NCBI GenBank assembly: GCA_019636195.1
Contig: JAHBYA010000013.1
Coordinates: 1-64,000, forward strand
DNA from: Planctomycetota bacterium
GTDB lineage: Bacteria; Planctomycetota; UBA8742; UBA2392
Direction: 5' to 3'
Length of the DNA: 64,000 nucleotides
A program made the translations under genes and the position numbers. The notes under the pieces were generated by a model. The model made no database searches and was not told the origin of the DNA. It worked only from the letters and a program-made list of their open reading frames with translations. Positions within the stretch are counted from its first letter, which is position 1, and each line of letters starts with the position of its first letter. Below, piece by piece: positions 34,489 to 43,791 of this stretch.

Positions 34489-34502
34489 AATAGCACGATC
34501 TC
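34489..34502 (-). promoter_or_regulatory. Recurrent GATCGTGCTATTTTT motif before the integrase
   Basis: The minus-strand GATCGTGCTATTTTTTTCC lies about 25-40 bases before the integrase ATG and matches the motif near four other island genes. Confidence 0.45.
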
Positions 34503-34521
34503 GGGTGGGTTGACAGGACTT

Positions 34522-34544
34522 TGTAACACCAGTTTGTAACACCA
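34522..34544. promoter_or_regulatory. Paired TGTAACACCA sites, right end
   Basis: Two perfect TGTAACACCA copies at 34522-34531 and 34535-34544, 13 bp apart, match the pair at 3135-3157 in sequence, spacing and orientation. A related inverted copy (GTGTGTTAG) is at 34552-34560. Confidence 0.55.
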
Positions 34545-34598
34545 TTTTCAGGTGTGTTAGGCTATGCCCAAACTAGGCAGCAATTGCCCATAACGCGC

Positions 34599-34627
34599 AA
34601 ACGCCGAGGCTTAGGGCCTCGGCGTTT
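34599..34627 (-). terminator. Strong hairpin after tRNA-Val
   Basis: AAACGCCGAGGC (34599-34610) pairs perfectly with GCCTCGGCGTTT (34616-34627) around five bases. It lies 10 bp beyond the tRNA 3' end on the minus strand and so would end its transcript. The T-run is only three bases. Confidence 0.7.
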
Positions 34628-34636
34628 GCTTCAAGA

Positions 34637-34713
34637 TGGTGGACCGTACTGGACTCGAACCAGTGACCTCTACCGTGTCAAGGTAGCGCTCTAGCCAACT
34701 GAGCTAACGGTCC
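34637..34713 (-). tRNA. tRNA-Val (anticodon GAC), island target
   Basis: A 77-base cloverleaf: acceptor GGACCGT with ACGGTCC, D arm with AGCTCAGTTGGCTAGAGC, anticodon stem CTACC/GGTAG with loop TTGACAC (anticodon GAC), T arm CTGGTTCGAGTCCAG, discriminator A and encoded CCA. Its 3' 45 bases are the right attachment site, so the island rebuilt a full gene on integration. Confidence 0.95.
34663..34681 (-). other. Right attachment core
   Basis: The 19-bp core GTGACCTCTACCGTGTCAA, identical to 3055-3073, lies across the anticodon arm to variable region of tRNA-Val. Strand exchange probably occurs within it. Confidence 0.8.
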
Positions 34714-34800
34714 ATTCTTTCGGCTTGGGGGCTTGTTTGCCCTTTGGCGGTCACGGTACTTGTTGACCCCTTTGCGTCAACGGGTGGGAGTTGCGCCGCG

Positions 34801-37566
34801 CTAGTCCCGGAACGCGTCTTCCACCTGCCGCAGGCGCTTCATGATGTCGCGGTTGCGCGGCGTGTCCGGGAAGCGCCGGAACAGCTTCACGCAGCGGTCG
34901 TGCGCGCGCGCGTAATCCTTGAACTTGATGTCCTCGTCAATCCCCGCCAGCTCGGCGTCGATGGCCTTGTCGCGCTCGACCGGGTCTTTCAGCTTCGCGG
35001 TCAACTGCTCGTACATCACGCTGGCGTCGCGCTGCATAGAAGTATCGCCGTAGTCGCGCAGGATGTTCTCAAGCAGCAGCATCGCCAGCAGCACGTGGCT
35101 GTTCTTGTTCGCCTGCTGCGCGTCCAGCCACAGCCGCTTGGCCATGGCCTCGGCTTTTTGCATGTCGGCTGGGCTGCGCTTGCGGGCGTCAATTTCAACC
35201 TTCCATGCGTTGAGGCGCTTCAGGCGCGCCTCCATCTCGGGGATGTCGGCCTCACCGGGCCAGGTGTCGGTGTAGCGGCGCACCATTTCAATGGCGGCTT
35301 CGACCGACGGCCCGGTCTGGGTGCGCTCGGCGATCTGCCAGGCTTGTTCGACGTCTTCCACCAGGTCAATGCGCGCGCCCTGCAGCTTTTCCATCAGGTC
35401 GCGGGCCCGGCTGATCACGCCCAGCTCGCGGTGCGGGCGGTTGGGCGCCAGCAGCCACAGCAGGCGGGTCTTTGCCGCCGACCCGTGGCCGGCCTCCCAC
35501 ATGCGGCGGGCCTCGTCGTACAGCGCCTCGTACTGGCGCGCGAACATCAGCGGGCGGTTGTACACCACGGCGCGCATGCTGCGCCGCGTGTCGCCCAGCG
35601 CGGCGCGCACGACCACGATCAGCCGGCCGGGTCGCGAGATATCAAACCAGACCACCGCGCCCTCCGGAAAGCTGACGGCAAGGTCGGTGTCGTTGACCAT
35701 CACTTCACTGATCGTCGAGTACGCAAAGGTGTGGATATGCTCACGCGTCACGATCAGCGGCATGCCGCGGCGGTCCGACACGGCAATGTCGGCGCCCGGG
35801 GGCAGCGGCAGCTCAATCTCCACGGCCAGGCTGTCCGCCGAGTTGCCTTTGCGCAGGCTCCAGGTCAACGCCACGCCGTTGGACTGGAAGTACACCGCCG
35901 GGCGGGTTGCCGCGTGCAGCTCAACACTGGCGGCATCGCCGTTGCGCGCAAGCATGGCGTTGTACACCACGCGCTCGCCGTCAAGGCTCTGCACCGCCCA
36001 CAGGTCGTGGTCCGACACGCCCTCATTACCGTGGGCCAGCAGCCGCGGCGTGAAGCGCGCGGCATTGCGGCCGTTTTCAACCAGCGACTGCACCGGCAGG
36101 TCATCGTCAAGGCGCAGGGTCACTTCGGCTTCCGTGACGCGCCGGAAGGGCTTTTCCGTGCTGTCGGTGAGCTTGCTGATCTCAAGCCGGTCAATCCACA
36201 GCACGCTGAAGTTGCCCGACACCAGCAGGCGGTACGTGCCGTTGGCCGGCAGCGGCGCGACAATGCGCCCGTCAAACTCGATCTTCGACCACTCGCCGCC
36301 GCGCAGGCCCGTGAAGCTGCCCGCCGCAACCGTGTGCGCCTTGCGGTTTTCACCCACCACCGACAATGCCACCGCCAGCCGCTGCCCCCCTTCCGCGCGC
36401 GCGAACAGCGTGACACCGCACTGGCCGCCAAGGTCGATCGGCCGGGCCTTGCTCGTTTCAAGGATCAGCGTGGCTGTGCCCTGCACGCCGCCCGCCTTCA
36501 GGCACAGGCTGCGGGCGCCGTCGTAGGGCAGCACGGGGTCCGCGACCAGCTCAGCGCTTGCGCCGCCGCCGGCTTCAAAGCTGGCAAGCCAGCCGTCGGG
36601 GTTGCCCTTGTTGTCAATGTCGCCCTCAAAGCTGAAGGCGGCGTCGGCCAGCGCGGCCTCAGGCTTGGGCTTGTCGTCCACCGGCGCGCGCGGCGCGCGC
36701 ATGCCGGCGATCACTTCGCCGGTCAGCCAGCCGGCCATCAGGAACAGCGCCCCCAGCACCAGTCCCACCAGCACGTGGGGCAGCGGGTTGCGCGGCGGCT
36801 TTTTTGCCGGCTCGGCGGACACGGGCGCGAACTTGCCGCGGTCGGAAGCACTGGCGGCCGACGACGGCAGGCTCACCGGCGCGGGCAGCTTTGCCGCCGG
36901 GGAGGCGGGCGCGGGCGTTGCCGGCGCGGGCGCCGCAGGTGTTGCGGGCGCGGCGCCTGCCGGGTCAACGAAGTACAGGATCACGGTTTTGCCCAGCACC
37001 ACGATTTCGCCGTTGCGCAGCGTGTGCTCCGTGACGGCCTGCTTGCCGACCATGGTGCCGTTGCTGCTGCCGAGGTCGCGCAGCAGGTACGCGCCCTGCC
37101 GGTTGATCACTTCGCAGTGATGGCCGGAGATGGCCTTGGTGTCGATCTGCAGGTCGTTGTCAGGCTTTCGCCCGATCGTTACGCGGTCGCGCACAATCAG
37201 CTCAACGGGCGGCTTGCCCTTTTCAGGCTGATACAACAGGCGCGCGAGCAAGTTGTCGGGCGCGCCCCTGGGCTTTGCGCTTTCGCCTTCGTACTTGAGC
37301 TTGACTTCGCCGACGGTGATGACGTCGCCGGGCGTGAGCGGGGTGGGCTTCTCAATCACCTTGCCGTTTAGAATCGTGCCGTTGCTGCTGGCAAGGTCTT
37401 CAAGCCACCAGCCGCCTTCGCGCAGGAACACTTGTGCATGGATGCGGCTGGCGGCCTTGGTGGGCAGCTTGTGGTCGGCTTCGTCGCCGCGCCCCAACGA
37501 GACGGGCTTGCTGCTGAGGGGCACCTCAACGCGCTTGCCGTCATGCTCATAGACCAGCTTGTTCAC
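34801..37566 (-). CDS. Membrane protein with two FHA domains
   Basis: This roughly 921-residue protein carries two N-terminal forkhead-associated domains, which bind phosphothreonine. The signatures are SLGRGDEADH...SRIHAQV...SSNGT and TIGRKPDNDL...SGHHCEV...SSNGT. A Pro/Ala-rich linker, one transmembrane segment (LPHVLVGLVLGALFLMAGWL) and a long extracytoplasmic part follow. That part has a carbohydrate-binding-like beta sandwich and a C-terminal helical region with repeat-like spacing. I take the GTG at 37566 because the FHA fold starts there; the open frame continues to 37656 without a ribosome site. It probably links Ser/Thr kinase signalling to the envelope. Confidence 0.88.
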   Translation of the reverse strand: MNKLVYEHDGKRVEVPLSSKPVSLGRGDEADHKLPTKAASRIHAQVFLREGGWWLEDLASSNGTILNGKVIEKPTPLTPGDVITVGEVKLKYEGESAKPRGAPDNLLARLLYQPEKGKPPVELIVRDRVTIGRKPDNDLQIDTKAISGHHCEVINRQGAYLLRDLGSSNGTMVGKQAVTEHTLRNGEIVVLGKTVILYFVDPAGAAPATPAAPAPATPAPASPAAKLPAPVSLPSSAASASDRGKFAPVSAEPAKKPPRNPLPHVLVGLVLGALFLMAGWLTGEVIAGMRAPRAPVDDKPKPEAALADAAFSFEGDIDNKGNPDGWLASFEAGGGASAELVADPVLPYDGARSLCLKAGGVQGTATLILETSKARPIDLGGQCGVTLFARAEGGQRLAVALSVVGENRKAHTVAAGSFTGLRGGEWSKIEFDGRIVAPLPANGTYRLLVSGNFSVLWIDRLEISKLTDSTEKPFRRVTEAEVTLRLDDDLPVQSLVENGRNAARFTPRLLAHGNEGVSDHDLWAVQSLDGERVVYNAMLARNGDAASVELHAATRPAVYFQSNGVALTWSLRKGNSADSLAVEIELPLPPGADIAVSDRRGMPLIVTREHIHTFAYSTISEVMVNDTDLAVSFPEGAVVWFDISRPGRLIVVVRAALGDTRRSMRAVVYNRPLMFARQYEALYDEARRMWEAGHGSAAKTRLLWLLAPNRPHRELGVISRARDLMEKLQGARIDLVEDVEQAWQIAERTQTGPSVEAAIEMVRRYTDTWPGEADIPEMEARLKRLNAWKVEIDARKRSPADMQKAEAMAKRLWLDAQQANKNSHVLLAMLLLENILRDYGDTSMQRDASVMYEQLTAKLKDPVERDKAIDAELAGIDEDIKFKDYARAHDRCVKLFRRFPDTPRNRDIMKRLRQVEDAFRD

Positions 37567-37665
37567 GGGCAGAAGTGTAAGGCTGTGGCGCGTTTGCGGC
37601 AACGGCGCGAAGCGGGTGACTTTTGCCGGTCGGGGCGATGGCACGCGCCATCGCAAATGCGCGCA

Positions 37666-39840
37666 CTAACGCACGGCATCGGCACCTTCAATACCGACTG
37701 TGCCGCCCTTGAGGTGCAGTGTCATCTGCACGCCGTTGCGGTCAATCACCATCGTAATGTCACCGGCGTTGCGCGCGTTGCGCGCTTCACGCCCGAACTG
37801 GGCCCAGCCGCTGATCACCTGGCCGTTGTACTCAAGGATCAGGTCTCCCACCTGCAAGCCGATCGTGACGGCCTGGCTGTCAGGATAGATGTGCGTAACG
37901 CGGCAGGCGTTGGGGGCCTGCATGCGCAGGGTGTACTGGTTGTCGCCGTTGGCAAGGCTGACCTGCAGCACCTGCGAAGCCTTGCCGTTGCCGTTGGCGG
38001 TCACGCTGTAGCCGCCTGCCGGCAGAAACGCGATGGTGGCTACGCCGGCCTCATTGGCGCGGCCGCCGTGGGTCTGCTCGCCGCGCAGTTGCACGCTGGC
38101 GCGCGGCACGGGGTTGCCCGATTCGTCAAGCACCGTCAGCACCAGCGTGGCGCCGGTGTTGACGTTGATGTCGTGGGTGTTGTCGCCTTCGGCCAGCGTG
38201 ACGTGCGCGGTGTACAGCGGCTGCCCGCGGTTCTGCACGTACAGCTCCAGCAGCCACTGGCCCGGCTCAGCGGGGCCGAGCTTGTACTTGCCGTCTTCAC
38301 GCAGCTGCACGCGGCGGCCCGTACCCCACCCGCCCCAGCCCTCTTCGTCCTGCTTGCGCAGGCGCACGCTGGCGTTCTGCAGCGCCGCGCCGGACGAGGT
38401 GGTGACCTTGCCGGTCAGGCTGGCGCCGTTGGCGAGCTTGAGTGACAGCTCATTGACCGACTCGGCCAGTGTCATCTTGTGGGTCACGACCGGGAAGCCC
38501 GCTGCCAGGATTGTCAGCGTGTATTCGCCGGCGTGCAGGCCCGTGAACTCGGCCAAGCCGGCTTCGCGCGGCGGCAGGCGGGTGGCGCGGGGCCATTCGC
38601 GCTCAGTCAATTGAAACCAGACCTGGTCGGCATCGACCGGCTTGCCATCGGGGCTGGTCAGGCGCAGCGCCAGCGTGGCGCCGGTGTTGACCGTGAAGTC
38701 CAGCGTGTTGGCGCCGGCGGCCAGGTGCGTAAGCTGGTTTTCGGTCAGCTCGCCGATGATGGCGCGCACCGTGGTCGCGCCCGGCTTCAAAGATGGCAGG
38801 CGGTAGCGGCCAAGGCTGTCGGTCGTGGCGCGCGGTGTGTTGTCCCAGCGGCCACCGCCCCAGCGGTTGTCGTTTCGCTCGCCGGTGGTGACTGTTGCGC
38901 CGGGCAGCGGTTTGCCGGCCTTGTCACGCACGACGCCCGACAGGCTTGCACCCTGCGACAGGCGCAACGTGATCACAGCCTCCGTGCCTTCCTGCCGCGC
39001 GTCAGCTTCTGCGGGTTGATCCATCAGCAGGCCTTCAGCCGTGGCTTCAAGCTGGATGGGACCGGTGCCTTCAATGGCGAAGGTGCCGTCGCTGCTGTTG
39101 AACGACTGGCTGCGCGCCTCCCATTGCCGGCCCTGGGGCCAGTGGCGGATCGTGAACTCCTTGACCGGCTCGCCGTCGGGGCCGACCACGCGGCCGCGCA
39201 CGCTGCCGCCCGCCGCCAGCAGGATGCGCGCCTTGTCGCCTGCGGCCACGAACACCTGGCGACCGCTGCCGCCGGGCGCGCTGGCGTGCAGGTCGTACGA
39301 CAGTTCAGGGTCAAGGCCGCTGAACGTGAAGCGCCCCTGCTCGTCGGTCGCGGCGCGGCGTGTCTCGGCAGAGGTGCGCCGGATGTACTCTTCAATGCGG
39401 CGGTTGTAGTCGTCAATGTCGCCGTCCTGCACTTGCGGCGGTGTGGTATCGAGGTTGCTGCGGCGGCACGTCACCGTCGCGCCCGCCGCGGGCTTGCCGT
39501 CGCTGAACACCACCACCCCGCTGATGCTGGCGTTGCCGCTGTCGCTGGGTTTGCCGTAGGCCTGCGCCGGCGGCTTGGCGACTTCGGTCGGGCGTTGCGG
39601 CGCGGGTGACTTTACCGCCGGGACACGGGTGTTGGTGGCGCCCGGCGCTTCTTCGCCGGCGGCGGCGCGTCCGCCGGTTGTCACGTTACCGGCAGGCGCG
39701 TGGTCAACTTCATGGGCAAGCTGGTTGGCGGCGGGGGCAGGCTGCTGGCTGGACTGGTACATGCCCCAGGCGCCGAACAGCAGCGCCAGCGCTGTCACCA
39801 GCAGCAACGCAAGATTCAACGGGCTCAGCCGGTTCGCCAT
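37666..39840 (-). CDS. Secreted/anchored protein with carboxypeptidase-regulatory-like repeats and PDZ
   Basis: This 724-residue protein starts at the ATG at 39840. One N-terminal hydrophobic segment (about 8-28) is followed by a Pro/Ala-rich linker. It then has about six Ig-like carboxypeptidase regulatory modules, each with GxVxxxxGxPxxGAxV and a GxY/F core. The C terminus is PDZ-like (ITHIYPDSQAVTIGLQ region, GDLILEYNGQ) and would bind peptide C termini. It is typical of large envelope proteins in this group of bacteria. It lies about 100 bp upstream of the FHA gene on the same strand, so the two may be cotranscribed. Substrate unknown. Confidence 0.82.
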   Translation of the reverse strand: MANRLSPLNLALLLVTALALLFGAWGMYQSSQQPAPAANQLAHEVDHAPAGNVTTGGRAAAGEEAPGATNTRVPAVKSPAPQRPTEVAKPPAQAYGKPSDSGNASISGVVVFSDGKPAAGATVTCRRSNLDTTPPQVQDGDIDDYNRRIEEYIRRTSAETRRAATDEQGRFTFSGLDPELSYDLHASAPGGSGRQVFVAAGDKARILLAAGGSVRGRVVGPDGEPVKEFTIRHWPQGRQWEARSQSFNSSDGTFAIEGTGPIQLEATAEGLLMDQPAEADARQEGTEAVITLRLSQGASLSGVVRDKAGKPLPGATVTTGERNDNRWGGGRWDNTPRATTDSLGRYRLPSLKPGATTVRAIIGELTENQLTHLAAGANTLDFTVNTGATLALRLTSPDGKPVDADQVWFQLTEREWPRATRLPPREAGLAEFTGLHAGEYTLTILAAGFPVVTHKMTLAESVNELSLKLANGASLTGKVTTSSGAALQNASVRLRKQDEEGWGGWGTGRRVQLREDGKYKLGPAEPGQWLLELYVQNRGQPLYTAHVTLAEGDNTHDINVNTGATLVLTVLDESGNPVPRASVQLRGEQTHGGRANEAGVATIAFLPAGGYSVTANGNGKASQVLQVSLANGDNQYTLRMQAPNACRVTHIYPDSQAVTIGLQVGDLILEYNGQVISGWAQFGREARNARNAGDITMVIDRNGVQMTLHLKGGTVGIEGADAVR

Positions 39841-39994
39841 GGTGCGGCCCCACGGGGACATCATGCCTGATACGGTTTGGGCCAGCCACAAGTTCGCAAA
39901 AAACGGCCCGATCTGCCTTTGCCGTGGGCACGCCCTGTAAGCGGGTGCGCCGGTAAAGTAGCGTCAGACGCGGACGGGGATGGACAGGAGTTGC

Positions 39995-40666
39995 GTGGAA
40001 GAGCCCGACTACGAACGCAAAAAGCAGCACTACCAGCGCGACGACGTGGTGGAAGCCTACGACGCGCGGCGCTTCGGCGAAGCGGGGGCCGGCTCGGCTA
40101 CCGCTGTTCGCGGCTCAACGGCGCGGAAGTGGCGCATGATTGAGCGCGCGGCGCAGGGCCTGCAAATCGGCAGCGTGCTGGACATCCCCTGCGGAACAGG
40201 CCGGTTTACGCGGCAACTGCTTCAGCGCGGGTGGCGTGTGATCAACGGCGACATCAGCCTGCCGATGCTCAAGACAGCGGCCAGGCTGGCGGGGCCCGGC
40301 TTCATGGGCAGCGCGCGCATCGACGCGGAAAGGCTGCCGTTTGCAGACCAGAGCGTGGACCTGCTGATCAGCATAAGGTTCCTGATGCACATCCCGCGCG
40401 AGAACAGGATTGCCATGCTGCGCGAGTACGGGCGCGTGGCGAAGCACGTGGTGATCGACGTGCGGCACAAGTACTGCATCAACCTTTGGTGGAAGAAGTT
40501 CCGGCGCGCGATTGGACTGAGGGTGAAGGTTCCCGAGCACCGCTACAGCATAAGAGAGCTGCACGCTGACCTGAAGCAGGCCGGCTTGACCTGCCAGCGC
40601 AAAGTCTGGCAAGCGCCGCCGTTCAGCGAAAAGTTGGTGCTGCTGTGCACCCGGGTTGCAGGCTGA
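39995..40666 (+). CDS. SAM-dependent methyltransferase, class I
   Basis: This 223-residue protein has a Methyltransf_11/UbiE-like fold: motif [13 protein letters not shown] (about 50-62), an acidic strand end [10 protein letters not shown] (about 77-86), and [20 protein letters not shown] (about 112-131). I start at the GTG at 39995, with AGGAG five bases upstream; an ATG 15 bases earlier overlaps that site. The substrate is unknown. The extra C-terminal strand [17 protein letters not shown] is typical of small-molecule or lipid methylases. It is convergent with the nuoC 3' region. Confidence 0.85.
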   Translation: MEEPDYERKKQHYQRDDVVEAYDARRFGEAGAGSATAVRGSTARKWRMIERAAQGLQIGSVLDIPCGTGRFTRQLLQRGWRVINGDISLPMLKTAARLAGPGFMGSARIDAERLPFADQSVDLLISIRFLMHIPRENRIAMLREYGRVAKHVVIDVRHKYCINLWWKKFRRAIGLRVKVPEHRYSIRELHADLKQAGLTCQRKVWQAPPFSEKLVLLCTRVAG

Positions 40667-40667
40667 C

Positions 40668-40712
40668 TACGCCAGTTCTTCGGCGCGGGCGAAGTTGTCG
40701 CGTTCGCCGCGG
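40668..40712. repeat. 45-bp copy of the nuoC 3' end
   Basis: These 45 bases are identical to 42221-42265, the last 14 codons of nuoC. They begin two bases after the methyltransferase stop. The 1553-bp block between the copies carries the delta-60-repeat gene. Confidence 0.9.
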
Positions 40713-40858
40713 TTAGAGGCGCATCGTCATTGGTTGGGGCCTTTGACTGCACAGATTCGCATAGTCTTGAATTGCAAGCTGGTGAGCGCATCGCTAGTGT
40801 TGAGACTGCATTCACATAACACATGAATGCGCTTGGTGCGAAACTCACTGGAGAGCAT

Positions 40859-42142
40859 ATGAACGCAAGGCTTGTAGCCACGCTGGTGGCCGGTTTGATT
40901 GTGTTGCTGTCTTGCCCAGCCCATGGCGCAGGAACGGTTACACCGTATTTCAATGCAACGCTGGACAGTAACGTGATGGCGATTGCGGTGCAAAGCGACC
41001 TCAAGGTTGTCATCGGGGGAGCCTTCACGCAGGTTGGCACAACAGGCCGCTCGTACATCGCCCGTTTGACCACTACCGGCGCACTCGACACCACGTTTGA
41101 CCCGGGTACAGGGGCTGACAACGGAGTGAACAGCATCGTCATACAGGCCGACGGCAAGATTCTGATCGGCGGCGCTTTCCAGAACTACAACACAGTGGCC
41201 AGGTCTCGCGTGGCGCGCCTCAACGCCGACGGCAGCCTCGACACGACGTTTGACCCCGGCACCGGCCCCAACGGAACAATTCAGAAACTGCGCTTACAGT
41301 CAGACGGCAAAGTCCTGATCGCAGGAACGTTCGACACGGTCGGTACGACCGCTTGCGCGAACATTGCACGGCTGAACTCGGACGGGACCTTGGACACCAC
41401 ATTTGACACGGGGCTTGGGCCAAGCGCAACGGTGACAGACTTCCAACAGCAGTCCGACGGCAAGGTTGTCATCGTCGGGTATTTTACCGACGTCGGGACA
41501 ACGTCGCGGGGCCGTGTGGCGCGCCTGAACGCCGACGGGAGCCTCGACACGACATTTGCAACGGGAACTGCCGCGGACGCTTATGTGACCGCGATTGTGC
41601 CGAACGGTCTTGGCGAATTCTGGATTGCGGGAAACTTCTCGACGTATGACGGAACCAACTCGCGCCGCGTGGCGCGCATCAGCGGCACCAACGGTGACCT
41701 GGTTCGCGCAGTTGACGCAGCAAACGGCCCTACCGGCGTGGTTCATTGCCTGCTGCCACGCAATTTCGGGGTCATCATAGGAGGAGCATTTCCGATGGTG
41801 GGCACGTCAACCTTACCGCGCCTTGCATTCATTTCATCTACCGGAAGGGTTGAGAGTTCATACGCCTATGGCACAGGGCCGAACGGAAATGTACTCGCCA
41901 TTGCTCTGAGCGAAGGCGGGGGCTCCATGTACATTGGAGGCGCATTCACGATGGTTAACACTGAACCTCGGACGCATATTGCCCAATTGAACTTTCCCCC
42001 GTCCGGTGGAGGTGGCGGCGGTGGTGGCGGAAGTGATGATACCGGTTGCTCAACTTCGGCGTCCGGGCACCAATTCACGTTTTCGGGGGTCTTTGCGCTA
42101 ACCGCAGTTTGGTTCGCCTTGCGCCGTCGTCGCACCGTGTAG
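40859..42142 (+). CDS. Secreted delta-60-repeat beta-propeller-like protein with C-terminal sorting tail
   Basis: This 427-residue protein starts at the ATG at 40859 (GGAG six bases upstream) and opens with a signal peptide. The body is made of about seven delta-60 repeats of roughly 50 residues. Each repeat has a VARLNADGSLDTTFDPGTG-type segment followed by QxDGKxLIGGxF. The tail is Gly-rich (nine G in a row), then DDTGCSTS, a hydrophobic helix and RRRR, a Cys-containing sorting signal like MYXO- or SYNERG-CTERM. The protein at 56821 has the same tail design. It should end up anchored at the cell surface. It sits between duplicated nuoC ends. Confidence 0.85.
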   Translation: MNARLVATLVAGLIVLLSCPAHGAGTVTPYFNATLDSNVMAIAVQSDLKVVIGGAFTQVGTTGRSYIARLTTTGALDTTFDPGTGADNGVNSIVIQADGKILIGGAFQNYNTVARSRVARLNADGSLDTTFDPGTGPNGTIQKLRLQSDGKVLIAGTFDTVGTTACANIARLNSDGTLDTTFDTGLGPSATVTDFQQQSDGKVVIVGYFTDVGTTSRGRVARLNADGSLDTTFATGTAADAYVTAIVPNGLGEFWIAGNFSTYDGTNSRRVARISGTNGDLVRAVDAANGPTGVVHCLLPRNFGVIIGGAFPMVGTSTLPRLAFISSTGRVESSYAYGTGPNGNVLAIALSEGGGSMYIGGAFTMVNTEPRTHIAQLNFPPSGGGGGGGGGSDDTGCSTSASGHQFTFSGVFALTAVWFALRRRRTV

Positions 42143-42166
42143 GTTCAAGGGCCACAGGAATTCAAG

Positions 42167-42203
42167 CGCTGCCGGCGGGGGCCGAAGCTCCCGACCGGCA
42201 GCG
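42167..42203. terminator. Bidirectional hairpin between convergent genes
   Basis: CGCTGCCGG (42167-42175) pairs with CCGGCAGCG (42195-42203) across a 19-base loop. It lies between the convergent delta-60-repeat gene and nuoC. No clear T-run is seen. Confidence 0.5.
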
Positions 42204-42219
42204 CCGCTTGACTCCGCAC

Positions 42220-42807
42220 TTACGCCAGTTCTTCGGCGCGGGCGAAGTTGTCGCGTTCGCCGCGGCCGGTCAGCGGGTAGTCTTTGCGCAGCGGGTGGTG
42301 CTCGTAGTAATCGGGCATGAGCACGCGGCGCAGGTCGGGGTGGCCGTCAAAGGTTACCCCGAACATGTCATAGACTTCGCGCTCGGCCCATGCGGCACCT
42401 TTATAGACTTTGGCGGCGGTGGGGATGCGCGGGTCGTCTTCGCCTAGTAGCGTTTCAAAGCGGATGCGCTTGTTGTTCGGGATGCTGTACACGATATGAA
42501 TGACCGTAAACCGCCGCGAAGGGTCGTAGTCGTCGCGGCGCAGGTTATCGACGGCTGTGATGTCGCACAGCATGTTGAAGTTAAGCTCAGGGTCGCGGCA
42601 CACGATTTCAAGGGCGCGGGCGATAGTCTCGCGCGTCGTGTAGATCACGGTTTGCTTGAACTCGGTGCGGATGTCCTTGGCAAGCTCGCCCAGTTTGCGA
42701 CGCAGCAGCTCATGATCGACGTTGTTTTCTTCAAGCACGCGCGCGGCTTTGCCATGGCTGTCATGGGTGGGCGGAAGCTTGGGTGCTGGCTTGGCTGGGT
42801 CGGTCAT
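42220..42807 (-). CDS. nuoC: NADH-quinone oxidoreductase subunit C
   Basis: NuoC (30-kDa subunit) belongs to the peripheral arm of complex I. The hallmark AEREVYDMFGVTFDGHPDLR at about 140 is intact, followed by LRKDYPL. It is 195 residues, not fused to NuoD. The gene lies 11 bp after nuoB. The last 14 codons are duplicated 1.55 kb away. No nuoD follows; the next gene is convergent, so the rest of complex I must be elsewhere. Confidence 0.94.
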   Translation of the reverse strand: MTDPAKPAPKLPPTHDSHGKAARVLEENNVDHELLRRKLGELAKDIRTEFKQTVIYTTRETIARALEIVCRDPELNFNMLCDITAVDNLRRDDYDPSRRFTVIHIVYSIPNNKRIRFETLLGEDDPRIPTAAKVYKGAAWAEREVYDMFGVTFDGHPDLRRVLMPDYYEHHPLRKDYPLTGRGERDNFARAEELA

Positions 42808-42818
42808 CGGGCTCGCTT

Positions 42819-43334
42819 TTAGTTGGCTTCGACGGTCGGGCGCGTGAATTCGCCGCGTTCCGCCTGGCCGTCGATGATCTGCTGGATCTTGAGCACGCCG
42901 TCAATCAGGCTTTCAGGCCGCGGCGGGCAGCCGGGCACATACACATCCACCGGGATAAACTGGTCCACGCCCTGGATCTGCGGATAGGTGTTGAACACGC
43001 CGCCCGTGCTGGCGCAGGCGCCCATGCTGATTACCCACTTGGGTTCAGCCATCTGGCTGTAGATCTGCAGCAGCACCGGCATCATTTTCATGGTTACGCG
43101 GCCGGCGACGATCATCAGGTCGCTCTGGCGCGGTGAAAAGCGAACGACTTCTGCGCCGAAGCGGGCTAAGTCGTAGCGGCTGCTGGCGGTTGCCATGAAC
43201 TCAATGGCGCAACACGCCGTGCCGAAAGGGTAGGGCCACAGGCTGTTCTTGCGCGCCCAGCCGATGACCTTGTTGACCTGCGTGGTAATCAGCCCGTCGC
43301 CGGCCAGGCTCGGGATCATTTCTTCAATGCCCAT
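42819..43334 (-). CDS. nuoB: NADH-quinone oxidoreductase subunit B
   Basis: NuoB carries the N2 iron-sulphur cluster that passes electrons to quinone. All four ligands are present: Cys41-Cys42 in GTACCAIE, Cys107 in MGACASTG and Cys136 in VPGCPPRPE. At 171 residues it has the family length. Its ATG overlaps the nuoA stop by 11 bases. Confidence 0.97.
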   Translation of the reverse strand: MGIEEMIPSLAGDGLITTQVNKVIGWARKNSLWPYPFGTACCAIEFMATASSRYDLARFGAEVVRFSPRQSDLMIVAGRVTMKMMPVLLQIYSQMAEPKWVISMGACASTGGVFNTYPQIQGVDQFIPVDVYVPGCPPRPESLIDGVLKIQQIIDGQAERGEFTRPTVEAN

Positions 43335-43791
43335 GGGCCACCTCGGCGGTTTCTTTTGCGGCTTCTTCGTCGCCCGCGATGGTCTGGCGGACTACATCGT
43401 CGGGGTTCTGGCCAAGCGGCACGTTCCAGTCCAGCACGCCCTTGCGCCACGCGTACAGAAGGCCAAAGCCCAGCACAGCCAGGAACACCGCGACCTCGGC
43501 CAGGTATTCCACGCCTTTGCCCTCTTTGATGTCGGCAATGAACGTGGCGGCGTAGGGCGCCAGCAGCACGGTTTCAATGTCGAACAGCACGAACAGCATG
43601 GCGAGTATGAAGAAGCGGACGTTGAACTCGGTGCGCGTATCGCCGATCTGGGGCACGCCGCACTCGTACGGGTCGTTCTTGATCTTGCCCTTCTTGCGCT
43701 TGCCGATCAGGACAGACCCGATCAACCCGCCGCTGGCGACAGCCATGATCAGGGCGATGTAAACAAGGATGCTGAAGACGTCTGCCGACAC
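43324..43791 (-). CDS. nuoA: NADH-quinone oxidoreductase subunit A
   Basis: NuoA is a small membrane subunit with three helices. The sequence has [12 protein letters not shown] and [20 protein letters not shown], both family hallmarks. I start at the GTG at 43791, with GGAG seven bases upstream. The frame is open 30 codons further, but that extension is not NuoA-like. The product is then 155 residues with an acidic C-terminal tail. Confidence 0.95.
   Translation of the reverse strand: MSADVFSILVYIALIMAVASGGLIGSVLIGKRKKGKIKNDPYECGVPQIGDTRTEFNVRFFILAMLFVLFDIETVLLAPYAATFIADIKEGKGVEYLAEVAVFLAVLGFGLLYAWRKGVLDWNVPLGQNPDDVVRQTIAGDEEAAKETAEVAHGH

Noticed and set aside
34744..37371. 875-codon plus-strand open frame
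   Set aside because: Antisense to the FHA protein gene; its Ala/Arg/His-rich translation has no fold signal.
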